Positions 42,429 through 50,494 of a stretch of DNA of 64,000 nt are shown here, piece after piece; the stretch's first letter is position 1, and each line of letters begins with the position of its first letter. Made by a program: the position numbers and the translations under genes. Under the pieces are notes generated by a model. The model did no database searches and was not told the origin of the DNA. It was given only the letters and a program-made list of their open reading frames with translations. The stretch is from Nonomuraea coxensis DSM 45129. Its GTDB lineage: Bacteria; Actinomycetota; Actinomycetes; Streptosporangiales; Streptosporangiaceae. The DNA lies in assembly GCF_019397265.1 (NCBI RefSeq), contig NZ_CP068985.1, positions 7,289,001 to 7,353,000 on the forward strand. The letters are read 5' to 3'.

Positions 42429-43573
42429 CGCGGCATCCCCACCGTCATGCCCTCGCGCAGCCCCTCGCCCTCGACCTCGACCCGGCCGCCGGAGAAGAGC
42501 CCGGTCTCGACGGCCACGTACCGGGCCGTGCCGCCCTCGACGACCTGCACCCCGAACCCGCCCTCCCGCAGCGCGACCAACGCCGCGACCGGCACGGTGA
42601 GCACGTTCTCGCGCCGCGAGGCCGTGAAGGTCACGTCCACCGCCGCCCGGTCCAGGCCCTTCGCCGCCTTGGCGGCCTTCGCGGACCCGAGGGAGACCAG
42701 GGCCTCGACCCGCGTCCCGGGGTCGGCCCCCTGGCCATCGCCGGGCTCGATGACGGTGGCGACCTCGGTGACCCGGCCCGGCACGGTCGTGCCGTCCGGC
42801 AGCGTCACCTGGACCTTCGCGCCCTTGCGCGCGATCCGCTGGTCCTCGGCGTCCAGCTCGGCGGTGACGACCTTGGACGTCCCCGTGTAGGTCAGCACCC
42901 TCTGGCCCGGCCGGGCCGGCTCGCCCTCCTCGGACTCCAGGCTCTCCACCCGCACCTTCCCCGGCGCGAACACGACCCGCCCCAGCTCCACCACGCCCGT
43001 CTCCTCCAGGCCGCGGTCGGCCTGCCACTCCCTGACGGCCGCGGCCGTGCCGTAGGTGTACTCGTCGTCCACGGTGAAGCCGTCGTAGCCGAGCGCGCGC
43101 AGGTTGCGCTCCAGGTCGCGGACGTCGCCGCCCTCCGTGCCGATCCGCAGGTCGCGGTAGGCGGGCGTGTCGCCGTACATGAGGGTCACGGGCTCGTCGT
43201 CCACGCGGTAGAGCGAGCGGCCCCGGGTGATCTGCCGGCCGCTCGCGGGCAGCCAGGTGATGGTGCCCGGCCTCCTCGCCAGGGCGCCGGTGACCGGGCC
43301 GTAGCCGAGCTCGCCGTCGGCGTCCATCGTGTCGTCCAGGGTCTGCCTGGCGACCGTGGTGGTGGCCGGGGGCAGGATCGCGGCCGTACGGGCCGGGCCG
43401 GCCCCGTCCGCGAGCAGGCCGGCGCCGTTGACCGCGACGAAGGCTCCGCCCGTGGCGGCCAGCACGACCAGCAGCCCGGCGGCCACCCGGCCGCGCCGCC
43501 GGGCACGGCGCGGCGGCCCGTCGCCCGGCCCGCTCCTCCTCCCGTCCTTGCCGTCGAGGGCGATCATGCTCAT
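42425..43573 (-). CDS. Efflux adaptor protein with peptidoglycan-binding domain
   Basis: A 382-residue membrane-fusion-type protein. One N-terminal helix (VAAGLLVVLAATGGAFVAV), then biotinyl-lipoyl-like strands, a peptidoglycan-binding_1 domain (DVRDLERNLRALGYDGF...TYGTAAAVREWQADRGL) and a HlyD-like barrel ending TVPVAALVALREGGFGVQVV. Such PG-binding adaptors replace the periplasmic partner of MacAB in Gram-positive actinobacteria. It overlaps the ATPase gene by ATGA. The N-terminal start MSMIALDGKD has a second Met two codons later. Confidence 0.88.
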   Translation of the reverse strand: MSMIALDGKDGRRSGPGDGPPRRARRRGRVAAGLLVVLAATGGAFVAVNGAGLLADGAGPARTAAILPPATTTVARQTLDDTMDADGELGYGPVTGALARRPGTITWLPASGRQITRGRSLYRVDDEPVTLMYGDTPAYRDLRIGTEGGDVRDLERNLRALGYDGFTVDDEYTYGTAAAVREWQADRGLEETGVVELGRVVFAPGKVRVESLESEEGEPARPGQRVLTYTGTSKVVTAELDAEDQRIARKGAKVQVTLPDGTTVPGRVTEVATVIEPGDGQGADPGTRVEALVSLGSAKAAKAAKGLDRAAVDVTFTASRRENVLTVPVAALVALREGGFGVQVVEGGTARYVAVETGLFSGGRVEVEGEGLREGMTVGMPR

Positions 43574-44094
43574 CCCAGGCCCCCCATGCCGGCCTCGCCC
43601 ATCTCCTTCTGGCACTTCTCCTGGGCGGACTTGAAGTCGGGGTCCTCGCCGACGTCGCGGGTGATGCGCATCATGCCGCCGTCGGGGTCCGGGTACTTCT
43701 CGACGCCGTTGTCCCGCATGCACTGCGCCACCTTGCGCAGCGCCTCGGCGCGCTTGGGGTCGCCGCCGCCCTCGGCCCGGCCGGCCGGTGCCCACTGCTT
43801 GCACTCCTGCTCGGCCTGCTCCACCTTCTCCTTCGGCGTGCCGGGGCCGATCCTCATCGTGACGCCCTTGCCGGGCTCGGGGTCGGGCATGTCGATGCCG
43901 TGCTCGCGCATGCACTGGGCGTACTTGATGCCCTTGTCCTGCGGATCGGCGCTCGGCGTCGCGCCGGCGCCGGTCCGGGCGCCGGTGACCGACGCCACCC
44001 CGGAGCCGCCGCCGTCGGCGGCGGCGCAGCCGGTCAGGAGCAGGGCGAACGCGACGGGCGCGGCGGCCAGGGCGCTGCGGACTCGTCCTCGCAT
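43570..44094 (-). CDS. Exporter-linked lipoprotein with CMRxxG repeats
   Basis: A 174-residue lipoprotein (lipobox LLLTGC). Two similar units follow: YAQCMREHGIDMPDPEP and VAQCMRDNGVEKYPDPDGG, plus further Cys (QECKQW, EKCQKE) that could form two disulfides. The function of this actinobacterial family is unknown; it is often next to MacB-type exporters. Overlaps the adaptor by ATGA. The ATG follows GGGGGAG. Upstream is the divergent two-component system. Confidence 0.8.
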   Translation of the reverse strand: MRGRVRSALAAAPVAFALLLTGCAAADGGGSGVASVTGARTGAGATPSADPQDKGIKYAQCMREHGIDMPDPEPGKGVTMRIGPGTPKEKVEQAEQECKQWAPAGRAEGGGDPKRAEALRKVAQCMRDNGVEKYPDPDGGMMRITRDVGEDPDFKSAQEKCQKEMGEAGMGGLG

Positions 44095-44267
44095 GAGTGG
44101 TCTCCCCCATCTGGTTGGTACGACATGTGGTCGTTCGAAGGGAGATGCAATAGGCCGGGCTGTTTCCTCCGCGTTTCCTGGCATCCGGCTCCGGCGCTTA
44201 CCTCCGCCGAACGCCGTCTCAGCCACACTCGGCTCTGTAGGCGACGGAAAGGGCCGGAGAACGAGCC

Positions 44268-44924
44268 ATGCGGGTGCTGGTGGTTGAGGACGAGCACGTG
44301 CTCGCCGACGCGATAGCCGAGTGGCTGCGGGAGGAGACGCACGCGGTCGACCTGGCGCACGACGGCGAGGCGGCGCTCGAACGCCTCGCGGTCAACGACT
44401 ACGACGTGGTCGTGCTGGACCGCGACCTGCCGCGCGTGCACGGCGACGACGTGTGCAAGGAGCTGGTGGCCTCCGACTCGGCCGCGCGGGTGCTCATGCT
44501 GACCGCCGCGGCCCAGCTCGACGACCGGGTGACGGGACTGTCCATCGGGGCCGACGACTACCTGCCGAAGCCGTTCGCCTTCCCCGAGCTGGCCGCGCGG
44601 GTGCTGGCCCTCGGGCGGCGGTCGCGGCCCGCCGCGCCGCCCGTGCTGCGGCGGGCCGGGATCACGCTCGACCCGGCGCGCCGCGAGGTGTTCAGGGACG
44701 GGAGGTTCGTGCCGCTGGCGCGGAAGGAGTTCGCGGTGCTCGCCGAACTGCTGCGGGCGCAGGGCGGCGTGGTCTCGGCCGAGCACCTGCTGGAGAAGGC
44801 GTGGGACGAGCACGCCGACCCGTTCACCGGCGCGGTCCGGCTCACCGTGCTCAAGCTGCGCCGCAAGCTCGCCGGCCCGCCCGTGATCGAGACCGTGCAG
44901 GGAGTGGGGTACCGGATCGGATGA
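44268..44924 (+). CDS. OmpR/PhoB-type response regulator
   Basis: A 218-residue regulator: receiver domain with acidic pocket (VVEDEH), phospho-acceptor Asp51 in VVLDRDLPRVHG and Lys in DYLPKPFAFPEL, then a winged helix (FAVLAELLRAQGGVVSAEHLLEKAWD...GPPVIETVQGVGYRIG). Its stop overlaps the histidine kinase start (ATGA). It is divergent from the ABC exporter-lipoprotein operon, its likely target. Note VLDRD where VLDxxLP is usual. Confidence 0.95.
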   Translation: MRVLVVEDEHVLADAIAEWLREETHAVDLAHDGEAALERLAVNDYDVVVLDRDLPRVHGDDVCKELVASDSAARVLMLTAAAQLDDRVTGLSIGADDYLPKPFAFPELAARVLALGRRSRPAAPPVLRRAGITLDPARREVFRDGRFVPLARKEFAVLAELLRAQGGVVSAEHLLEKAWDEHADPFTGAVRLTVLKLRRKLAGPPVIETVQGVGYRIG

Positions 44925-46129
44925 CCGGACGCTGGAGGCCGCGCGGGCCGCGCACGCTGCGGCTGCGGCTCACCCTCGGGTACGGCGCGATCTTCCTGGT
45001 GGCCGGGCTGGCCCTGCTCGGGGTCACGTACGTGCTGTTCGAGCAGCAGCTCACGCGGTCGTTCGAGGACCGGTTCACCGCCCCGCCAGGCATGAACAAG
45101 CAGTTCTTCATCGCCGAGGGCGACATGCGGCTCACCGGGGACGCGGCCGTCGAGTGGCTGCGGCGGCAGGAGCTGGAGTTGCGCGGGGCCGCAGGCACCT
45201 CGCTGCTCGCGCAGGGCGTGCTCGCGCTGACCGTGGTCGGCGGGGCGGCGGTCGCGTTCGGCTGGGTGGTGGCCGGGCGGATGCTGGCGCCGCTGCACCG
45301 CGTCACCGACACCGCCCGCCGGATCGCCGCCGCCCCGATGGCCGAGCGCGGGCTGCACGAGCGGATCGCGCTGGAGGGCCCGGCGGACGAGGTCAAGCAG
45401 CTCGCCGACACCTTCGACACGATGGTCGAGCGGCTGGACCACTCCTTCGACGGGCAGCGCAGGTTCGTCGCGAACGCCTCCCACGAGCTGCGCACGCCGC
45501 TCACGCTCAACCGGGCGCTGGTCGAGCTGGCCATGCACCGGCGTACGGCCTCGCCGGACGTCAAGGAGCTGGGCGAGAGCCTGCTGGAGATCAACGCCCG
45601 GCACGAACGCCTCATCTCGGGCCTGCTGCTGCTGGCCCGCTCGGAGCAGGAGATCGCCGACCGCTCGCCGGTGGACCTCGCCGACGTGGTGGCGCACGTG
45701 GTGCGGCAGACGGCCGGCGACGCCGCCGAGGCCAAGGTCACCGTGGACGAGGTGGCCGGCCAGGCGCCCGTCACCGGGGACGCCCTGCTCCTCGAACGGC
45801 TCGTGCACAACCTGGTCGAGAACGGCATCCGGCACAACCTGGACGACGGGAGCGGATGGGTGCGGGTGGTGAGCCGCACCGTGGACGGCGACAGCGTCGA
45901 GGTGGAGGTCGCCAACACCGGGCCCGACGTGCCGCCGTACGACGTGCCGCCGCTCTTCAAGCCCTTCCACCGGCACGGCGCCGAGCGGGTGGTCACGGCG
46001 CGGAGCGCGGGGCTCGGGCTGTCGATCGTGCGCTCGATCGCGGTGGCGCACGGCGGCGACGTGAGCGCCCGCCCCCGCGAGGACGGCGGCCTCGTCGTCA
46101 CCGCCACCCTCCCCCGCGCCCGCCACTGA
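44921..46129 (+). CDS. Sensor histidine kinase
   Basis: A 402-residue membrane kinase. Helix 1 (TLGYGAIFLVAGLALLGVTYVLF), a short external loop of about 65 residues rich in charged residues, helix 2, HAMP (GRMLAPLHRVTDTARRIAA), HisKA with FVANASHELRTPL, and HATPase_c with NLVENGIRHN, GLGLSIV. The small sensing loop suggests detection of a membrane or envelope signal. It pairs with the response regulator and probably controls the MacB-type exporter. Confidence 0.95.
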   Translation: MTGRWRPRGPRTLRLRLTLGYGAIFLVAGLALLGVTYVLFEQQLTRSFEDRFTAPPGMNKQFFIAEGDMRLTGDAAVEWLRRQELELRGAAGTSLLAQGVLALTVVGGAAVAFGWVVAGRMLAPLHRVTDTARRIAAAPMAERGLHERIALEGPADEVKQLADTFDTMVERLDHSFDGQRRFVANASHELRTPLTLNRALVELAMHRRTASPDVKELGESLLEINARHERLISGLLLLARSEQEIADRSPVDLADVVAHVVRQTAGDAAEAKVTVDEVAGQAPVTGDALLLERLVHNLVENGIRHNLDDGSGWVRVVSRTVDGDSVEVEVANTGPDVPPYDVPPLFKPFHRHGAERVVTARSAGLGLSIVRSIAVAHGGDVSARPREDGGLVVTATLPRARH

Positions 46130-46301
46130 CCGGGGTATCGGGTCGAGGGGGCCTGACCGCCCTGGAGTTCAAGGTGTTCGCCGACGACGGCAGGTCTTCG
46201 CGGTCTAGCGGACCGTTCGCTCAACAGGCGCTCCACAGGTCCTCAACATCGGCCTGGCTACCTTCGCGGTGTCCAGTACGACGAGCACCAAGGAGAACGC
46301 G

Positions 46302-46751
46302 ATGCGAACGCTCAACACGATGGTCCTCGGTGCCGCGGTCGCCGCCGCGGCGCTGACCGCGGGCGCCCCCGCGCAGGCCGCCGCTCAGACCTCCCCCGCC
46401 ACCGTCGCCACGGCCGCCGCGGCGGCCGACTCGGCGGCGGCGGCGTCCTGCCGCCAGGTGCGCGTGTACCGCCCGGAGATGCGCAAGGGACACGTGGCCG
46501 CGACCGGCTGGGCGATCGGCTGCTCCCGCAACCAGGAAATCAAGATCATGCTTCAGCGCAAGCGCTGGTGGGGCTGGCAGCAGATCTCCAGCGCCTCCTG
46601 GTACGGCGCCGGCAAGAAGACGCTGTACAAGGGCTGCAAGCGGGGCACCACCTTCACCTACCGCCTGCAGGGCCAGGTCAGGTACTACGCCGGCAGCAAG
46701 TACGTCGTCCACAACGGCTACAGCCCCAAGATGCGCGCGAAGTGCCCGTGA
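46302..46751 (+). CDS. Small secreted basic protein
   Basis: Start chosen at the ATG with AAGGAGA upstream. A 149-residue protein with a signal peptide (MRTLNTMVLGAAVAAAALTAGAPAQA), an Ala/Thr-rich stretch and a basic, aromatic mature domain with four Cys (SCRQVRV, AIGCSRN, YKGCKRG, AKCP). The pattern of Lys/Arg and Trp (QRKRWWGWQQ) suggests a small disulfide-linked domain. No family recognised. The mobile unit begins 14 bp after its stop codon. Confidence 0.75.
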   Translation: MRTLNTMVLGAAVAAAALTAGAPAQAAAQTSPATVATAAAAADSAAAASCRQVRVYRPEMRKGHVAATGWAIGCSRNQEIKIMLQRKRWWGWQQISSASWYGAGKKTLYKGCKRGTTFTYRLQGQVRYYAGSKYVVHNGYSPKMRAKCP

Positions 46752-46764
46752 CGCGCCCGATCAG

Positions 46765-46768
46765 CTAG
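46765..46768. repeat. Target-site duplication CTAG, left copy
   Basis: CTAG directly precedes the inverted end TACTCCCGGGACAC; the same CTAG follows the other end at 50491. YTAR-type 4-bp duplications are typical of IS701- and some IS5-type transposases. Confidence 0.6.
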
Positions 46769-46788
46769 TACTCCCGGGACACATCCGA

Positions 46789-47064
46789 TCATGGTTGGGA
46801 CCTGCGCTGGTAGTGGCAGTGTCGTACGGTTGCTTGATGGCGGCGGCGCCAGTCTGACCAGTGCAGGATGTCCGTGATCGTGCGGGTCGCGGCCAAGATG
46901 AGCGCGACCAGCAACCGTCGGATCTCGGGGAGCGCCAGCTGGAGTGCCGGTGCCGGTCGGCCACCCGCGCGGCGACCTCGGCCGCGTTGACCTGGACACC
47001 GTCCAAGCGGTCTGAGGTCTACGCCATGGATCGCGGCCACCGCACGATCTTTGGTTGCCTTCAC
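46789..47064 (-). pseudogene. Transposase C-terminal remnant
   Basis: The last 45 or so residues (ALPEIRRLLVALILAATR, then ILHWSDWRRRHQATVRHCHY) match the conserved C-terminal end of a DDE transposase family common in actinomycetes, probably IS701-like. Everything upstream of that in the transposase is missing: the frame runs directly into the IS 5' end. Not functional. It marks the left 370-bp IS relic of the mobile unit. Confidence 0.6.
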
Positions 47065-47140
47065 AAACTCCGGGTGATCACGCGGTGGCCGTCGCCATGT
47101 GACCCCAACTTCTCGAGATCGTCAAGTGTCACTGGAGTAC
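47040..47140. repeat. IS 5'-end repeat, internal copy
   Basis: About 100 bp, from CCGCACGATCTTTGGT to GTCACTGGAGTAC, nearly identical to 50392-50491 apart from a few substitutions and small indels, in the same orientation. It is the transposase-upstream end of the IS. This copy is next to the C-terminal remnant, so it belongs to the internally deleted IS. Confidence 0.85.
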
Positions 47141-47782
47141 AAGGCACCCGCGCGTGGTGGCCCCGCGATAAACGGGACGGTCCATGGGTCGGCGTTGGCT
47201 CTCTCGCAGTCCGTGTCCAGGCCCGCTCATATGCGATCGCAGCCGAACTTCTTATCCAGCCGCCTGCTGCAATCCTGCCAAAAGGTCCTCATTGAAGCTG
47301 TTCCAAGAAGGGACATCGCAAATAGGGCCGGCCGGATTGATTCGATCAAGTAGTTGACGGCGATGCTCGGGAAATCGCTGCCTGAACTTGGCCAACCTCC
47401 TACCTGACAAGCCGGAAGCAAGAGCTAGTTTTTCGGTCAACTCCGCTTTCGGATCTGGAATCGTCTCCACCGATTTTGGTCGAGGCAAGTTCAGGTCCAT
47501 GCGTCCATTGGGGTTGCCGGCCACGACTCGCAGGTCACGCTCATCCAACAGAAGCCATGCCTCAGTCATGCGGATAGGTACGACCCCTACGTAAGGGGTG
47601 CAAGGGGTCACCGAGTGAACAGCGTCCTCAATCTCTCGTAGGCGAGCGCCTCTGCCATCCCTGTCTGCATCTCGATGGACCACTACGAGTTCGTACATTC
47701 CGCCTATTTCCGTTATGAGCTCCAGCTTGGATTTTACGGTCCTTCGTCGAGACGGCGGTAGTCCATCCATCAACGGATCAGT

Positions 47783-48682
47783 GAGTGCTTTTCATCCCGC
47801 CTCGCGGCGCTGAAGGACGAGGATCGCTTTGACGAGCTGACCTGCGAGGAGTGGGCAGCACCGGAGTTTGCGCAGAATACGCCAGGTCTTCAGTTGTGCA
47901 TTGGCCCGTTCTCCCGGTCCGCGGAGCTTGGCGTGAGCGGCGTTGGCGGCCTTCTGGGAGGCGGGCTTGTTGCGGCCCTTGTAGGGCACGCGTACGTGCT
48001 CGCCGGCTCCGACGTAGCCCTTGTCGGCGAGGGTGATCAGGTCGGCGGCCTTGAGGCGGCGCAGGATGCCCCAGATCCGGGCGGCTTTGAGGTCGTGGAC
48101 GGAGCCGGGCAGGGAGCCGGAGGTCCACAAGGGTGTGCCGTCGGGGGTGGCCAGGATTTGGATGTTCATGCCGTGCTTCTTGTGTTTGCCGGAGTAGTAG
48201 GGCCGGTCGGCGGCGACGCGGTCGATGGGGATGAGGGTGCCGTCCAGGACCAGGTAGGGGTAGCCGGCCCGCTTGGCCGCGCGTAACACCTGCTCCAGGC
48301 GGGGCGAGCGGCGGGCGAGCAGGGCGATGGCCTCATGGATGTAGCGCCAGGCGGTCGCGATGCCGACGCCGAAGCCTGCGGCGACCTCTGCCAGGGTCTC
48401 GCCTTTGCGCAGGTGGACGAGGACGAGCAGGGCTTGTTGGCCGGGGTTGAGGCGACGCCAGGGCGAGTTGATCGTCTTGCGGTGCCGGCGCAGGATGCCG
48501 GACAGATAGGACAGGGTCTGAGGTGACAACGGCAGCGCGGCGCGGTAGAACAGCAACTCGGAGCCTCTGGTCTAACGGTTGATCTTGGTCGACAACCCTT
48601 CTACCAGGGGCTCTTCTACTTGTCGATCAGACCCACTCGCGCAGCATGCCCGCGACCTGCGGCTTCAGGATGGAAAACACTC
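47783..48682 (-). mobile_element. IS5-family element inside the DUF4276 gene
   Basis: 900 bp with 17-bp imperfect terminal repeats: GAGTGCTTTTCATCCCG at the left and GAGTGTTTTCCATCCTG (read inward) at the right, three mismatches. The 3-bp duplication AGT flanks it (47780-47782 and 48683-48685), the ANT pattern of the ISL2 subgroup. Encodes one transposase on the minus strand. Confidence 0.88.
47792..48556 (-). CDS. IS5-family (DDE_Tnp_4-type) transposase
   Basis: A 254-residue transposase. An N-terminal helix-turn-helix (GETLAEVAAGFGVGIATAWRYIHEA) precedes the DDE core: first Asp in LVLDGTLIPID, second Asp in GSVHDLKAAR or LADKGYVG, and Glu in RGPGERANAQLKTWRIL. KHKKHGMNIQI is typical. TTG start, as no ATG or GTG in frame gives the N-terminus; the frame is intact, so the IS could still move. 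The GC content is high, unlike the gene it has entered. Confidence 0.88.
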   Translation of the reverse strand: MLFYRAALPLSPQTLSYLSGILRRHRKTINSPWRRLNPGQQALLVLVHLRKGETLAEVAAGFGVGIATAWRYIHEAIALLARRSPRLEQVLRAAKRAGYPYLVLDGTLIPIDRVAADRPYYSGKHKKHGMNIQILATPDGTPLWTSGSLPGSVHDLKAARIWGILRRLKAADLITLADKGYVGAGEHVRVPYKGRNKPASQKAANAAHAKLRGPGERANAQLKTWRILRKLRCCPLLAGQLVKAILVLQRREAG

Positions 48683-48783
48683 AGTGATGACCACTTGATA
48701 TCCGTGCTCGATTGCGATGCGCCTGATGTGAGTGGTGATCCCGCTATCGCTGGTCCCCTCACCAAGAAAGAGAATCCGCAGGC

Positions 48784-50193
48784 TCACGCGATCTCCAGAG
48801 TGAGCTGAGCGCCTGGAGGGGTGGTCAAGTACGGCAGGATGTCGGCCTTGGAAACGGCCCTGGTCCTCGTGTCTCGGTTATCGCGCCAGGTATCGACCAG
48901 AGGACGGACACTCAGAGCCCTGGCCATTGTCCCGTCCGGCGCACGCCGAATATCGACTTCAGCGAAAAGGAGATCCTGCGGGTCCGCGAGTTGCACAACC
49001 GCAGGAGAATGCGTATTAACGATCACCTGTCGGAACGGATTGTCCACGCCTGGTGCTTCGTAGGGGTCCACGGCCAGATCTTGAACCAGCTGGACCATTG
49101 CATTCAAGTTGGCGGGGTGGATGCCATTTTCGGGCTCCTCCATGCACAGCAGGCCTTCAACAGAAGGATCTTCGAGGAGAACGCAAAGGGCAAGGAAGCG
49201 CAAGGTCCCCTCGGACAGGCTTCTTGCAGGCAAGGCCAGTCCACCCGACTCGACAAGTTGCACCGTGAATAGCTCACGGACGTCGTCTTGCTCGACCCGA
49301 AGTTCTCTGACGTCTATTCCTGACAAGTCAGCCAGACGACTGGCGACACGGGCATAAACTCGCTCGAAGTCCCCGTCTGTATAGGCGATGCGGAACAGAG
49401 TTCCCGCGAGGTGGCGGCCCGTCGGATCCATTTGTCGGGGATCAACATAGCGGTCTGCCGTTCGCAATGCGGAAGGCTCAAGAGCCAACCGTCGCCAGGA
49501 TTGCATCTCTCGGCGCGCGGCCAGCACCGTGGGGTCATCGCTGCTTGTGACCGTGCTTACAACCGTCGCAGGGGCTCTCGATGCAGCAGCAGGCTTTGGC
49601 TGGCCCCGGCTGCCGCCATCTTGGTGGATACTGATGATCGGCTGACCGTCGGCGTCTATCGCGGTCGATATGAAGGCTGTGCCGGCTCGGCGCCCATGCA
49701 AAACCGCCTTGCGGAATTGGCCAGCATTATGCCGAAAACCAAGCTTTTCTGGAGCATCGCCAAGCTTGATGTGTCGAAGGTTTTCAGCAAGCAGGCTAAG
49801 ACGTCCGATCTTCTCGATCCCGGCAGGTGGGATATAGCCGATTTCCAGCTCATAGCGAAGGAAGGTGATGGAGGGCTTTGCTGGTCGGCCGAAGTCATCC
49901 TCAACCTCGCCTGGCACGATCATCTCTGCGGCAAAGCTCATCTTATGATCAGACCGAGAGTATCCATTCCAAAAAAGATCGCGCGGATCGCCCAAGCGCT
50001 CACCGTGCACACCCCGAACCTCCTGAGCCGCCTCAATCAACGATCTGTCTGCCAGGAGGCTGAGGAACTGAATCACATCGAAGATGTTTGACTTTCCTGT
50101 GCCGTTGACGCCTGCAATGCAGGTGAAAGGGCCCAGTTCTACCTCGAAATTCAGAAGGTTCTTGAACCCGTCGACTTCCAGTTTTGTAAGCAT
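48784..50193 (-). CDS. AAA_21-type ATPase of the mobile operon
   Basis: A 469-residue ABC/SMC-like ATPase of the OLD/AAA_21 group. Walker A GVNGTGKS at 28-35, signature SLSEG at 325-329, Walker B LLCMEEPENGIHP at 348-360 and NTHSP at 393-397 are all present. The ATG follows GGAAAGG. It is the first gene of a two-gene unit with the DUF4276 gene (GTGA overlap). ATPase plus TOPRIM-like pairs of this shape are usually anti-phage or anti-plasmid systems (OLD, Gabija, PARIS, AbiL). Codon use is less GC-biased than in all neighbours, a sign of transfer. The ATPase itself looks intact, its partner does not. Confidence 0.88.
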   Translation of the reverse strand: MLTKLEVDGFKNLLNFEVELGPFTCIAGVNGTGKSNIFDVIQFLSLLADRSLIEAAQEVRGVHGERLGDPRDLFWNGYSRSDHKMSFAAEMIVPGEVEDDFGRPAKPSITFLRYELEIGYIPPAGIEKIGRLSLLAENLRHIKLGDAPEKLGFRHNAGQFRKAVLHGRRAGTAFISTAIDADGQPIISIHQDGGSRGQPKPAAASRAPATVVSTVTSSDDPTVLAARREMQSWRRLALEPSALRTADRYVDPRQMDPTGRHLAGTLFRIAYTDGDFERVYARVASRLADLSGIDVRELRVEQDDVRELFTVQLVESGGLALPARSLSEGTLRFLALCVLLEDPSVEGLLCMEEPENGIHPANLNAMVQLVQDLAVDPYEAPGVDNPFRQVIVNTHSPAVVQLADPQDLLFAEVDIRRAPDGTMARALSVRPLVDTWRDNRDTRTRAVSKADILPYLTTPPGAQLTLEIA

Positions 50194-50391
50194 CGCAGCC
50201 TTTCCACCTGGTCTATGGTAGCGCCGAGGGCATGGATTCGTCTGCTGTCCGCACGCCGATGGGGTCGAGTCATCTCGGCTGCGGCACCGCCGATGTGGCG
50301 CCCTGAGCTGCATGATGCCGTACGGGCATCTGACACCCATGTGCCATGTACCCACGGAACGTGGGGTAAGCCCAGCAGCTTGGCGGTCCCG
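50194..50391. other. Leader/promoter stretch of the mobile operon
   Basis: About 200 bp between the ATPase start and the right-end IS fragment. No protein of credible composition is encoded in either strand; the reading frame that continues upstream of the ATPase ATG is rich in Arg, Cys and Ser and has no ribosome site. It should hold the operon promoter; no clear -35/-10 pair is apparent. Confidence 0.5.
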
Positions 50392-50491
50392 CCGCACGAT
50401 CTTTGGTCGTCTTCAAACTCCGGGATGATCACGTGGTGGCCGTCGCCATGTGGCCCCAACGCCTCAAGATCGTCAAGTGTCACTGGAGTAC
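50392..50491. repeat. IS 5'-end repeat, terminal copy
   Basis: Second copy of the 100-bp repeat at 47040-47140, with the same orientation. Here it forms the outer right boundary of the mobile unit and ends GTGTCACTGGAGTA against the CTAG duplication. No transposase sequence follows it. Confidence 0.85.
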
Positions 50492-50494
50492 TAG
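50491..50494. repeat. Target-site duplication CTAG, right copy
   Basis: Right copy of the 4-bp duplication. It contains the TAG stop codon of nurA (read on the minus strand), so the insertion left nurA intact. Confidence 0.6.

Larger units (their letters stand above)
47252..48787 (-). pseudogene. DUF4276 (TOPRIM-like) gene split by an IS5-family insertion
   Basis: The GTG at 48787 overlaps the ATPase stop (GTGA). Thirty-five codons (MSLRILFLGEGTSDSG... to VVIT) run to 48683, then the IS begins. The remainder continues from 47779 (DPLMDGLPPSRRR...) to the TAA at 47252. Removing the 900-bp IS and one AGT copy joins them in frame as a 210-residue protein with Glu10 (GEGTSD) and a DxD motif at 72-74 (HRDADRDG), the TOPRIM-type metal site. 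DUF4276 proteins are commonly paired with ATPases in defence-type operons. As it stands the product is truncated after about 41 residues. Confidence 0.8.
46769..50490. mobile_element. 3.7-kb non-autonomous transposon carrying an ATPase/TOPRIM operon
   Basis: The ends are inverted (TACTCC-3 bases-GACAC on the left; the complement of TACTCCAGTGACAC on the right) and are flanked by the duplication CTAG. Inside: a 370-bp internally deleted IS copy (46769-47138) whose transposase is reduced to its C-terminus, about 3.2 kb of cargo with clearly lower GC than the chromosome, and a second copy of the IS 5' end at the right edge. Mobility must have come from a transposase supplied in trans. A later IS5-family insertion lies in the cargo. 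Confidence 0.65.

Noticed and set aside
47252..47773. DUF4276 C-terminal part as an independent gene starting at TTG 47773
   Set aside because: It lacks the first TOPRIM residues, has no ribosome site, and the N-terminal part across the IS joins it in frame.
48784..50193. Identifying the ATPase operon as Gabija or PARIS
   Set aside because: There is no UvrD-like helicase (Gabija) and the partner is DUF4276, not DUF4435 (PARIS); only the general ATPase plus TOPRIM-like plan is shared.
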